A stretch of 64,000 bases of DNA, taken from the NCBI GenBank assembly GCA_963800395.1, contig CAWDBD010000001.1, forward strand, positions 62,001 to 126,000, given 5' to 3'. This DNA is from DASSBG01 sp963800395. Its GTDB lineage: Bacteria; Pseudomonadota; Gammaproteobacteria; Xanthomonadales; Rhodanobacteraceae. Numbering within the stretch: position 1 is the stretch's first letter; each line of letters opens with the position of its first letter. A model generated the notes under the pieces. That model worked only from the letters and a program-made list of their open reading frames with translations, made no database searches and was not told where the DNA came from. Positions 22,244-30,518 of this stretch are shown in pieces. Position numbers and translations under genes: made by a program.

Positions 22244-22465
22244 TCAGCTTCTCCTGGCCACTGTCCGTAGCCGGGATGCCGAGAAGCGCAATACGGGCTA
22301 AGCCTGCGAGGCCGGATTGAAGGCTCTTTCGGACAGCCGTGATGCCGCCCATGCCTGCTGCAGGCACGGATGCATGGTCTGAAACGATCTGGATCTCTGG
22401 TACTACGGCAGGCCGTCGTTTGCGCCTGCCCGTGACTTCGCCAGTCACCGGTTGCCCGTCGGCCA

Positions 22466-22666
22466 GCATCCTGCGCTGTCGGGGATGAGCACAGGGTTCA
22501 ATCAGTGGATCCCCGATCAACGCGCTTCCTGCGCTGTCGGAGATGAACACGACTTTCAGATACTGGATCCCCGATCGACGCGCATCCTGCGCTGTCGGGG
22601 ATGAGCACGACTTTCAGATACTGGATCCCCGATCGACGCGCATCCTGCGCTGTCGGGGATGAGCAC
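22466..22666. repeat. Four tandem copies of a 58-bp REP-like palindrome
   Basis: Units start at 22466, 22524, 22582 and 22640 (constant 58-bp period; the last unit is truncated). Units 2 and 3 are nearly identical. Each unit junction contains a nested palindrome: outer arms ATCCCCGA and TCGGGGAT enclose inner arms GCGCA and TGCGC with a TCC loop. The array ends about 10 nt from the infA stop codon. Confidence 0.9.
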
Positions 22667-22675
22667 ATCCTGTGC

Positions 22676-22894
22676 TCACTTCATGCGGTAGGTGATCCGG
22701 CCTTTGGTGAGGTCATAGGGAGTCATCTCGATGCGCACCTTGTCGCCGGTGAGAATGCGGATGTAGTGTTTTCTCATGCGCCCGGAGATGTGCGCGGTCA
22801 CGATGTGCCCGTTCTCGAGTTCGACGCGAAACACGGTGTTGGGAAGCGTTTCCAGCACCGTGCCCTCCATTTCAATGACATCATCTTTGGCCAT
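22676..22894 (-). CDS. infA: Translation initiation factor IF-1
   Basis: The protein of 72 residues is the full length of IF-1. Its single OB-fold S1-like domain reads EGTVLETLPNTVFRVELENG, then HISGRMRKHYIRILTGDKVRIE, and ends KGRITYRMK. IF-1 binds the ribosomal A site with IF-2 (encoded at 59579) and IF-3. GAGG stands about 5 nt before the ATG. A small hairpin (GCCGC-ACTT-GCGGC, 22904-22917) lies just upstream in the leader. Confidence 0.97.
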   Translation of the reverse strand: MAKDDVIEMEGTVLETLPNTVFRVELENGHIVTAHISGRMRKHYIRILTGDKVRIEMTPYDLTKGRITYRMK

Positions 22895-22937
22895 ACAACC
22901 TCTGCCGCACTTGCGGCTTGCTCAGGAACAACAAAAC

Positions 22938-22964
22938 ATTATGCCACGCATTTGCGCAGTTCAA
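22938..22964 (-). promoter_or_regulatory. Candidate infA promoter
   Basis: On the minus strand TTGAAC (22964-22959) and CATAAT (22943-22938) are separated by 15 nt, in the short gap between the stop of the upstream gene and infA. The spacing is short of optimal. Confidence 0.35.
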
Positions 22965-23254
22965 CAGTGCGGCGATGCGGGGAAGTGTTCATCCAGCAGT
23001 CGCTCGACCTCGCGGGTCAGCCTGGGCTTGAGCGGCGTCAGCATCATGCCCAGGTTGGCGACAACGGCCACGTGATCATCATGTACTTCGATGGCGCCAT
23101 CCAGTCCGTGGCGGCGGAAGGTCATGCGCTTGTCACCATGCCACTGGCAGTTGACGCCGTATTCGCTGGCCAGATCATCGGCGATGCGTTGAACGGTATC
23201 GCAGGCATCACCGTGATCCATGTCGTGCTTGTGGCGGATGTCGATCAGGGGCAT
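22961..23254 (-). CDS. Polyhydroxyalkanoic acid system family protein
   Basis: This 97-residue protein resembles the PHA_gran_rgn family: IDIRHKHDMDHGDACDTVQRIADDLASEYG at the start (a helix after a basic IxIxRxH strand), then WHGDKRMTFRRHGLDGAIEV and LTPLKPRLTREVERLLDEHF at the end. The family name comes from neighbours in PHA loci; the molecular role is not established. No phaC or phasin is in this window. The start at 23254 is the first Met matching the family; a longer frame to 23374 exists without similarity. It is divergent from the FHA gene. Confidence 0.72.
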   Translation of the reverse strand: MPLIDIRHKHDMDHGDACDTVQRIADDLASEYGVNCQWHGDKRMTFRRHGLDGAIEVHDDHVAVVANLGMMLTPLKPRLTREVERLLDEHFPASPHC

Positions 23255-23342
23255 GGCAGTATCGGGCGGCGGGCAAGGAAGCACACATTGTGCCCCTGTG
23301 ACAGGTACACTGTCACGCCTGCCTGATAAGGACGTGGCTGAT

Positions 23343-24155
23343 ATGGGGCCAGAACGCGCGCCGCAAATGGACAAACGCGAAGATTGCTCCCTGCGTATCG
23401 GCTTTGCCGATGGTGCGCAGGATGATTTTCACCTGAGCAAGCCACAGCTTGGTATCGGTGCCGATCCGGACAACGACATTGTTCTGGAAGAAAGCGGCAT
23501 GGCCGCCAGGCATCTCACGATCGAGTTTCGCCATCGCTGCTGGATGCTGTTTGTTGCCGATGGCGCCGAGCGCGTGCATGTCAATGCACGTCCGGTTCGT
23601 CAGATGGCCCTGCTGCGTCTGGGTGACGTGATCAGCCTGGGTGGCAGGAAGCTGATCCTGCTTCCTGCACGCGAACAAGTGGAGGTGCCGGTTCAGTCGG
23701 GCAATCCCGGCGACGCGAGCACAAGCCGCCAGCAGGCCGGCTTGCGCTGCGTGGCTGGCCCCTTGTCGGGGCGCTTTCTGCTGTTGCAGCCTGACCTTCA
23801 GCTGGACCACCTGCTCCTGCCCGGCATGGACGGGTGCGTGCGGGTCCGTGCCGCGAACGGCGGGGTCAGCTTCGAGCAGATGAGCGAAGGCACGGTGCAG
23901 CCCGCCTGCAATGGCATTCCAGCCAAACGTGCGGTCATGCGAGAAGGTGATCAGCTGAGCTGGGGCCGGCACCGCTTTGTTCTCGAGGCCAGCCCGCTTC
24001 CAGATCGTTCGCAGTCTCATGCCGACAGCGGCAGTACGCCCGTCGTCGAGCCGGCCGCCGACTCCGGTTCGGACACGCACGAACTGGGCTGGTTGCTGGG
24101 CGTGGCCGCTGTGCTGGCTGCCTGCATTGCCGTGTTGCTGCTGTTGCGGCAATGA
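23343..24155 (+). CDS. FHA domain protein with C-terminal membrane anchor
   Basis: The 270-residue protein has a forkhead-associated domain at residues about 18-95: LGIGADPDNDIVLEESGMAARH with the conserved G, then a strand-rich part ending RLGDVISLGGRKLILL. The usual GR-x(n)-S-x2-H motif is partly altered: the Arg of GR is Ala and the Ser is Met-Ala-Ala, which may weaken phosphothreonine binding. A second strand-rich segment (about 140-215) may be a degenerate FHA repeat. A transmembrane helix (WLLGVAAVLAACIAVLLLL) ends the chain, so the domain faces the cytoplasm. AAGGA lies 10 nt before the ATG at 23343. Confidence 0.75.
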   Translation: MGPERAPQMDKREDCSLRIGFADGAQDDFHLSKPQLGIGADPDNDIVLEESGMAARHLTIEFRHRCWMLFVADGAERVHVNARPVRQMALLRLGDVISLGGRKLILLPAREQVEVPVQSGNPGDASTSRQQAGLRCVAGPLSGRFLLLQPDLQLDHLLLPGMDGCVRVRAANGGVSFEQMSEGTVQPACNGIPAKRAVMREGDQLSWGRHRFVLEASPLPDRSQSHADSGSTPVVEPAADSGSDTHELGWLLGVAAVLAACIAVLLLLRQ

Positions 24156-24238
24156 AATGCATCTTTTCAGGGTTCCATTCCTGGCGCACTGCCGCATAAT
24201 GCAAGTCAGTTGAGCTGACCCGGTCCAGGGAAACATTC

Positions 24239-25318
24239 GTGAGTCGCAAGTGGAATTTCAGTGCCGGTCCGGCCGGCTTGCCGGAAGAGGTGTTGCAGCA
24301 GGCGCAGCAGGACCTGCTGGATTGGCGGGGGCAGGGCGCCTCGGTGATGGAGCTGTCCCATCGCGGCCAGCCGTTCATGGATCTGGCAGCGGAAATCGAG
24401 TCCGACCTGCGCAATCTGACGAAGATGCCGCCGAACTACCGTCTGTTGTTTTTGCATGGTGGCGCCACCCAGCACTTTGCCCAGATTCCGATGAATTTTG
24501 CGCAAGCCAATGATAGTGCAGACTATCTTGTGACCGGCCATTGGGGCGAGAAGGCCGTGAGCGAGGCCGGATCATACGTCGGCGTGCGCGTGGCGGCCAG
24601 CGGCAGGACCGATGGCTACCGCAGCCTGCCACAGGACTTTGAAGTGGACCCGGGCGCCGCCTATCTGCACTACACATCCAACGAGACCATCCATGGGGTC
24701 GAGTTCACGCAGCCGCCCGACGGCGGCGAGGTGCCCGTGGTAGCCGACATGTCCTCGGACTTCCTGTCGCGTCCCATGGACATCGCCCGTTTCGGTCTGA
24801 TTTACGCCGGCGCGCAGAAGAATATCGGTCCTTCGGGCCTGGTTCTGATGCTTGTGCGTGACGATCTGCTGGAGCGCCCAAGGCGCCCGATGGCCAGGAT
24901 CTTCGATTACAGCGAGATTGCCCGTCGCGACTCGATGCTGAACACGCCCAACACCTGGGCCTGGTATCTGGCCGGACTGAATTTCAAGTGGCTGGCCGCG
25001 CACGGTGGCCTTGCCGCCATGGGCGAGCGCAATCGTGCCAAGGCCGATTTGCTGTATGCCACCATCGACGGTTCGGGCGGCTTCTACAGCAACCCGGTCG
25101 AGCCAGCGGCACGCTCACGGATGAACGTGCCCTTTTTCCTGCATGATGCTTCGCTTGATGACGCTTTTCTGCGCGAATCGGCGCAGGCGGACCTGCTGTC
25201 CCTCAAGGGCCATCGGGCCCTTGGGGGCATGCGTGCCTCGATCTACAACGCCATGCCGCTGCAAGGCGTGCAGGTGCTCACTGATTTCATGCGCGACTTT
25301 GCGCGCCGCCACGGTTGA
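24239..25318 (+). CDS. serC: Phosphoserine aminotransferase
   Basis: This 359-residue PLP enzyme starts at GTG (24239) with CAGGGA upstream. NFSAGPAGLPEEVL at the N-terminus and HRGQPFMDLA are SerC signatures; Lys194 in YAGAQKNIGPSGL is the PLP lysine. It makes 3-phosphoserine from 3-phosphohydroxypyruvate and also serves pyridoxal phosphate synthesis in gammaproteobacteria. It lies 9 nt upstream of pheA in the serC-pheA-hisC-aroA operon. Confidence 0.95.
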   Translation: MSRKWNFSAGPAGLPEEVLQQAQQDLLDWRGQGASVMELSHRGQPFMDLAAEIESDLRNLTKMPPNYRLLFLHGGATQHFAQIPMNFAQANDSADYLVTGHWGEKAVSEAGSYVGVRVAASGRTDGYRSLPQDFEVDPGAAYLHYTSNETIHGVEFTQPPDGGEVPVVADMSSDFLSRPMDIARFGLIYAGAQKNIGPSGLVLMLVRDDLLERPRRPMARIFDYSEIARRDSMLNTPNTWAWYLAGLNFKWLAAHGGLAAMGERNRAKADLLYATIDGSGGFYSNPVEPAARSRMNVPFFLHDASLDDAFLRESAQADLLSLKGHRALGGMRASIYNAMPLQGVQVLTDFMRDFARRHG

Positions 25319-25327
25319 TACACAGCG

Positions 25328-26431
25328 ATGAGCAAGAAATCACCATCGAAACCTAAGTTCACTCTCGCCGAGGCGCGCGAGCGGATCGATGCCATCGACC
25401 GCGACATCCAGAACCTGATCGGCGAGCGCGCCAACTGGGCCCGCCAGGTTGGCGAAGCCAAGGGTCCGCTCAGGGCGGCGGTGGACTACTATCGCCCCGA
25501 GCGCGAGGCACAGGTTCTGCGGCGGGTGGTGGACCGCAACGAGGGCCCGCTGTCCGACGCCGAGATGGTGCGTCTTTTCCGCGAAATCATGTCGGCCTGT
25601 CTGGCCCAGCAGGAGCCACTCAAGGTCGGCTTTCTGGGGCCGCAGGGCACCTTCAGCGAACAGGCGCTGCGCAAGCACTTCGGCCATTCGGCGCATGGGC
25701 TGCCGCTGGCCAGCATTGAGGAGGTCTTCCAGGAGGTCGAGGACGGCAATGCCGATTTTGGCGTGGTACCCGTGGAAAACTCGGGGCAGGGCACCATACA
25801 GTCCACGCTGGACATGTTCCTTACTTCGGAGCTGAAGATTTGCGGTGAAGTGGAACTGCGGGTGCACCAGTACCTGATGTCGCGCACCGGCGTCATGGAG
25901 GACATCGAGCGCGTGTATTCGCACCCGCAATCGCTGGCCCAGTGCAAGGCATGGCTGCGCGGACACCTGCCCAACGTGGAGCTGTCGCCGGTATCCAGCA
26001 ATGCCGAAGCGGCACGCCGCGCGCGCAATGCCGACGACGCGGCAGCCATTGCCGGCGAATCGGCGGGCCTCGTGTACCACCTGAAGACGGTGGCGGGGCC
26101 GATCGAGGACCGCCAGGACAACACCACGCGATTTCTGGTCCTGGGACGGGAACTGTTCTCGCCGTCGGGCAATGACCGCACCTCGCTGCTGGTCTTTGTC
26201 AAGGACCAACCCGGCGCCCTGCACCACGTGCTCAGCCCGCTGGCTGAAAACGATGTCAGCATGAGTCGCATCGAGTCGCGTCCGGCGCATGACGGCCCCT
26301 GGAAGTACGCGTTCTTCATCGACTTTGCCGGCCATGTCGAAGAAGATGCCGCGCGGCGGGCGCTGGATGCCATGGCGCCGTTCACCACCGAAGTAAAGAT
26401 TCTCGGGTCCTATCCGGTTGCGGTGCCGTGA
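25328..26431 (+). CDS. pheA: Bifunctional chorismate mutase / prephenate dehydratase
   Basis: The protein of 367 residues has three parts. A chorismate mutase domain covers about 10-95 (ARERIDAIDRDIQNLIGERANWA). Prephenate dehydratase covers about 98-275 (VGFLGPQGTFSEQAL, then DNTTRFLVLG with the catalytic TRF). A C-terminal ACT domain (SLLVFVKDQPGALHHVL, SRIESRP) is the phenylalanine-sensing site with its GAL and ESRP motifs. It converts chorismate through prephenate to phenylpyruvate and is expected to be inhibited by phenylalanine. Its stop overlaps the hisC GTG start by 4 nt. Confidence 0.95.
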   Translation: MSKKSPSKPKFTLAEARERIDAIDRDIQNLIGERANWARQVGEAKGPLRAAVDYYRPEREAQVLRRVVDRNEGPLSDAEMVRLFREIMSACLAQQEPLKVGFLGPQGTFSEQALRKHFGHSAHGLPLASIEEVFQEVEDGNADFGVVPVENSGQGTIQSTLDMFLTSELKICGEVELRVHQYLMSRTGVMEDIERVYSHPQSLAQCKAWLRGHLPNVELSPVSSNAEAARRARNADDAAAIAGESAGLVYHLKTVAGPIEDRQDNTTRFLVLGRELFSPSGNDRTSLLVFVKDQPGALHHVLSPLAENDVSMSRIESRPAHDGPWKYAFFIDFAGHVEEDAARRALDAMAPFTTEVKILGSYPVAVP

Positions 26432-27534
26432 GGGCGGATGCGGCCACGCTCGCCAATCCGGCGATTGCCCGTCTGCGCGCCTACGATCCCGGTCATGACC
26501 TGGCCTCGCTGCGCCTTCGCTTCGGGGCGACCCTGGCGGAACTGGGTGCCAACGAAAACCCGTATGGGCCGGGACCTGCCGCGCGCGCGGCGATGACGGC
26601 TGCCATGCAGCAGATACATCGCTATCCCGATCCGCAGGCCGCAGCGCTGCGCCAGGCCGTGGCGGCTCATCTGGGCGTGGCAGCCGAGTGTCTGGTGTTC
26701 GGCAACGGTTCGCACGAACTGCTGATGCAGCTGGGGCAATGTTTCGCCAGCCCGCAGGCTGCGGTCATGTATTCGCAGTACGGTTTTGCCGTATTCGCCA
26801 TTGCCGCAGCGGCTGCCGGCGCAGCAACGCACTGTATCGAGGCCTTGCCGGCCGATGACCCGCATGCCCCTCTTGGTCACGACCTGGCAGCGATGCGCGA
26901 GGCCATGCGCAACGACGTGCGGCTGGTGTATCTGGCCAATCCCAACAATCCCACCGGCACATGGTTCGGTCGCGAGGCGCTGGAGTCCTTCCTCGCCGCG
27001 GTACCGGGTGATGTACTGGTCGTGGTCGACGAAGCCTATGCGGAGTATTTCCAACATGAGGCGGGCTGGTCGGCGATCGAACTGTTGCCGCGTTTTGCAA
27101 ACCTCGTTGTCACCCGCACGTTCTCCAAGGCGCACGCACTGGCCGGGCTGCGCGTCGGCTATCTGGCAGCAGACCCGGGTGTATGCAATGTACTGGAGCG
27201 TGTGCGCGAGTCGTTCAACGTCAATGCCGTGGCGCAGGCGGCGGCGTGCGCCAGCCTGGACGACGCGCACTGGATCAGGCAGGCGCTTGACCGCAATCAA
27301 ACCGAGCGTGCAGGCCTGGTGGAAGGCTTGCGCGGACTGGGCCATGCCTGCCTGCCGTCGCGCACCAACTTTCTCCTTGTCGATTGCCATGGTGACGCGC
27401 AGCCGCTTGAACGCCGGCTGCTTGAAGCCGGCGTGATCGTGCGTCCCATGGGCGGCTACGGGCTGCCCGGCTACCTGCGTATCAGCGTGGGTGACGCAGA
27501 AGACAACCGCCGTCTGCTGCAGGTGATGGCATGA
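26428..27534 (+). CDS. hisC: Histidinol-phosphate / aromatic aminotransferase, HisC type
   Basis: The 368-residue class II aminotransferase starts at GTG (26428) inside the pheA stop. Motifs are LGANENPYGPGP near residue 39, NPNNPTG (171-177), DEAYAE (201-206) and Lys234 in TRTFSKAHALAG as the PLP lysine. The position between pheA and aroA, as in Pseudomonas-type aro blocks, suggests that it transaminates phenylpyruvate and hydroxyphenylpyruvate rather than (or as well as) histidinol phosphate. A separate his operon, outside this window, would support that reading. Confidence 0.85.
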   Translation: MRADAATLANPAIARLRAYDPGHDLASLRLRFGATLAELGANENPYGPGPAARAAMTAAMQQIHRYPDPQAAALRQAVAAHLGVAAECLVFGNGSHELLMQLGQCFASPQAAVMYSQYGFAVFAIAAAAAGAATHCIEALPADDPHAPLGHDLAAMREAMRNDVRLVYLANPNNPTGTWFGREALESFLAAVPGDVLVVVDEAYAEYFQHEAGWSAIELLPRFANLVVTRTFSKAHALAGLRVGYLAADPGVCNVLERVRESFNVNAVAQAAACASLDDAHWIRQALDRNQTERAGLVEGLRGLGHACLPSRTNFLLVDCHGDAQPLERRLLEAGVIVRPMGGYGLPGYLRISVGDAEDNRRLLQVMA

Positions 27535-28850
27535 GCCGCGCAAGCCTGGACTGGCTGACCGGCCCCGCATCGGCCTTGTCGGGCGAGCTGGCGATACCGG
27601 GGGACAAATCGGTGTCGCACCGGGCCGTGATGCTGGCGGCACTGGCTGAAGGCACGTCGCGCATTCACGGTTTTCTGGAGGCCGCCGATACACGCGCCAC
27701 CGCGGCCATCATGCAGCAGCTGGGCGTATCCATTGAAACGCCCGAACCGGGCAAGCGCATCGTGCATGGTGTTGGCCTGCACGGCCTGAGGGCCAGTGAC
27801 AGGGAACTCGATTGCGGCAATTCGGGGACGGCCATGCGCCTGCTGGCCGGCTTGCTGGCCGGTCAGGCATTCGACAGTATCCTGGTTGGCGATGCGTCCC
27901 TGAGCCGCCGCCCCATGCAGCGGATTGCCGACCCGCTCGGTCAGATGGGTGCGCGGATAGCGCTGCAGGAATCCGGCTGTCCACCGCTGCGAATCGGCGG
28001 CGGCCGGCCGTTGCAGGGCATGGCTTGCCGGCCACCCATGGCCAGCGCCCAGGTCAAGTCGGCGATACTGCTGGCCGGCCTGTATGCGCGTGGCGAGACC
28101 TCGGTGCACGAGCAGCGCCCGACCCGCGATTACACCGAGCGCATGCTGGAAGCGTTCGGCTGGCCGATCGACTATTCGCCCGGTCGCGCAGCCCTGCGCG
28201 GAGGGCATGCCTTGCGCGCATGCGATATCGCGGTGCCCGCCGATTTCTCATCGGCAGCGTTCTTCGTGGTGGCCGCGAGCATGGTTCCGGGTTCGGAACT
28301 GACCATGCGCGGCGTCGGCCTCAATCCGCGCCGCACCGGCCTGCTGCAGGTGCTGCGGCTGATGGGTGCCGATATCGTGGTAAAAAATCGGCGCGTGCTG
28401 GCCGGGGAGCCGCTGGGCGACCTGCAGGTGCGCTACGCGCCATTGACCGGTATCGATGTGCCGACCGAGCATGTCAGCGACATGATCGACGAGTTTCCGG
28501 CGCTGTTCGTGGCGGCAGCCGGCGCGCATGGCACAACGCGGGTGCGCGGTGCGCGTGAACTGCGGGTCAAGGAATCCGACCGCATCGCCGTCATGGCTGC
28601 CGGGCTGCGCGAGCTGGGCGTGCGCGTGGACGAAACCGAGGACGGTGCCGATATTCACGGCTGTGCCGGGGGCTTTGCTGCGGCCGAGGTCGACAGCCAC
28701 GGCGATCACCGCATTGCCATGGCCTTCGTGGTGGCCGGGGCACTGGCTCGCGGTTCGCTGCGCATTGCCGACTGCGGCAACGTGGAGACGTCCTTTCCTG
28801 CATTTGCGCAGGTGGCGGCGCGGTGCGGTCTCGTGCTTCGGACGGCCTGA
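27531..28850 (+). CDS. aroA: 3-phosphoshikimate 1-carboxyvinyltransferase (EPSP synthase)
   Basis: The 439-residue enzyme condenses shikimate 3-phosphate with PEP in chorismate synthesis. IPGDKSVSHRAVMLAA holds the active-site Lys26; LDCGNSGTAMRLLAG, KSAILLAGLYA and RVRGARELRVKESDRI follow. It overlaps hisC by 4 nt (ATGA), so pheA, hisC and aroA form a translationally coupled unit. It is the last gene of the operon; the next gene is convergent. Confidence 0.96.
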   Translation: MSRASLDWLTGPASALSGELAIPGDKSVSHRAVMLAALAEGTSRIHGFLEAADTRATAAIMQQLGVSIETPEPGKRIVHGVGLHGLRASDRELDCGNSGTAMRLLAGLLAGQAFDSILVGDASLSRRPMQRIADPLGQMGARIALQESGCPPLRIGGGRPLQGMACRPPMASAQVKSAILLAGLYARGETSVHEQRPTRDYTERMLEAFGWPIDYSPGRAALRGGHALRACDIAVPADFSSAAFFVVAASMVPGSELTMRGVGLNPRRTGLLQVLRLMGADIVVKNRRVLAGEPLGDLQVRYAPLTGIDVPTEHVSDMIDEFPALFVAAAGAHGTTRVRGARELRVKESDRIAVMAAGLRELGVRVDETEDGADIHGCAGGFAAAEVDSHGDHRIAMAFVVAGALARGSLRIADCGNVETSFPAFAQVAARCGLVLRTA

Positions 28851-29000
28851 GCGACACGTTTCGGCGGGCATCTCCACTGTGGCGGCGGACGTTCTGCGGC
28901 GGTTCTGCTGCGAGATGGTTGCGCTCCGGCAGGGGCGCCGCGGTGTACCACGCGCTTGCCGGTGTGATTCCTTCGTTGAGGCGCCATCCGCGACCGGGAT

Positions 29001-30518
29001 CTATCCGGCTGGCACCTTGTCTGCAGCGGCCTGCGTGCTGATACTTGGCACGCGGATGCGCCCCAGCGTGTTGATGGCCGAGAAGAAGTGCCATGGATCA
29101 CCGTCGCCGGTTTCGAGCGCGATGTGCCCGGTATCGAATCCCCCGAGAGCCGCATCAAAACTGCGCCAGCGACCGTCAACCCAGGATTGCACCCAGGCAT
29201 GCGGTACCAGCACATGCTCCCGACCGGCATAGTGATCGGCATAGACAAGGCCGGTAACAACCCGGGTGGGGATATCGATGGCGCGGCCGAGTGCGGCCAG
29301 CAGCACGGCGTGCTCGGTACAGTCGCCTTCGCGATTGTGCATCACCTCCAGCGCCGACGCATAGCCGACGCCCAGGTTTTTCCGGGTGATGTAGCGACCC
29401 ACGAATCCCTGCAGTGCCAGCATGCGTTGCGCGTCATCATCGGTGCCGCGGCTTTGCTTTTGCGCCAGCTGGCGCAGCCTGCGATTGTCCGACTGCAGCC
29501 AATCGTTGGCTTGCGTATCTGCCGGTTCGGGCGGGCCCTCGCCACCCGGGTGCGCGTTCGATACCGTGACGAGCCAAGTGCCATCGGCTGCCAGGGCTGA
29601 TTGCTGCTCACCGGTCCGGGCAAAGTGCAGCGGCTTGTCACCCGTAGCCTTGATGACATAGGTGATCGGCCTGCTGCGGGCTTGCCGGGTGAGGCTCTGC
29701 GGCAGCTGCACCATCGACTTGTCGAGCAGATCCAGATCCTGGTCGGGCGCCATGGCGCAGTGTTTGTCGCAGGCCAGCAGCTCCAGCTTCATGCCCAGCA
29801 TCGAGGTACGAATTTTCAAGGCGTGATAATGCTCGTCCAGCCAGAGGCTTGTGTCGATGCTGCCAACCGGCAATTCGGTGGTCTGGTCAATGCGCACAAG
29901 ACGCCTGTTTCCGCCGGGCAGGTCGATCTGCTGTTTGCCAATCACGGTGTTGTGGGTTTTCAGCACCTTGCCGCTGTTGACGTCCCACGCGGGAAAGTCG
30001 TAGCGGGTGCCCGGCCTTGTGCCGGCCTGCAATGCGGCCAGGCGCTGCCCCTCGGAGAGCAGGGCGCCGGGCGGGCGCTTGATGATCGACGTGTTGTTCT
30101 TGCCGCCAACGCTGCGCGTGATGTCAAAGCGGCCATCGCCACGGCGTTTGCCGACAACCGTGCTTTCGGCGTCGGACAATCGCGTGACCGAGCGAAATTG
30201 CAGTGGCTTGCCCGTATCGGATTCCGTATCAACCTGCACTGTCTCGATCACCATCGGATTGCCGTCACGATGCATTGTCAGGTGCAGTTTCTGGCGCGTT
30301 GTCACCTTGTCATGCGCGCGGCTGCTGCTGAAGTGGGCGTGGCCAATCTTGCGACCGTCCAGCAGAACGGACATCCAGGTATCGGAGCCCGCACCGGGCT
30401 CGGCAGAAAGTGCCCTGGTGCTGTGCCCGGCCACGGCAAGCAGCACGATGGCCAACACCAGTGCCGGAAGCTTCTTGTAGACTGCTGTGGTTTCGGATTG
30501 CTTCAAGGACAGCGCCAT
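29001..30518 (-). CDS. Secreted transglutaminase-like protease-fold protein
   Basis: The 505-residue protein has a signal peptide (KKLPALVLAIVLLAVAGHS...ALSA). The C-terminal transglutaminase-like domain contains a papain-type triad: Cys400 in NREGDCTEHAVLL, His440 in VPHAWVQSW and Asp455 in RSFDAAL. The N-terminal half (about 50-300) is strand-rich with DTWMSVLLDGRKIGHAH, a layout seen in uncharacterised bacterial transglutaminase-like proteins. A protease or peptide-crosslinking role in the envelope is possible but not shown. The start could be 30518 or 30527; either overlaps the start region of the divergent gene. Confidence 0.8.
   Translation of the reverse strand: MALSLKQSETTAVYKKLPALVLAIVLLAVAGHSTRALSAEPGAGSDTWMSVLLDGRKIGHAHFSSSRAHDKVTTRQKLHLTMHRDGNPMVIETVQVDTESDTGKPLQFRSVTRLSDAESTVVGKRRGDGRFDITRSVGGKNNTSIIKRPPGALLSEGQRLAALQAGTRPGTRYDFPAWDVNSGKVLKTHNTVIGKQQIDLPGGNRRLVRIDQTTELPVGSIDTSLWLDEHYHALKIRTSMLGMKLELLACDKHCAMAPDQDLDLLDKSMVQLPQSLTRQARSRPITYVIKATGDKPLHFARTGEQQSALAADGTWLVTVSNAHPGGEGPPEPADTQANDWLQSDNRRLRQLAQKQSRGTDDDAQRMLALQGFVGRYITRKNLGVGYASALEVMHNREGDCTEHAVLLAALGRAIDIPTRVVTGLVYADHYAGREHVLVPHAWVQSWVDGRWRSFDAALGGFDTGHIALETGDGDPWHFFSAINTLGRIRVPSISTQAAADKVPAG

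Larger units (their letters stand above)
22014..22675. other. Repeat-rich intergenic region, clpA to infA
   Basis: This 662-bp gap between the convergent clpA and infA has no convincing gene. It holds, in order, a solo GGGACTC array (22022-22074), an unassigned stretch, a palindromic mini-repeat (22199-22243), an inverted pair GCTTCTC/GAGAAGC (about 22247-22287), another unassigned stretch and four copies of a 58-bp palindromic repeat (22466-22666). It is the densest repeat cluster in the window. Confidence 0.8.

Noticed and set aside
23288..23311. Promoter for the FHA gene (TTGTGC and TACACT)
   Set aside because: The boxes are only 12 nt apart, too close for sigma-70.
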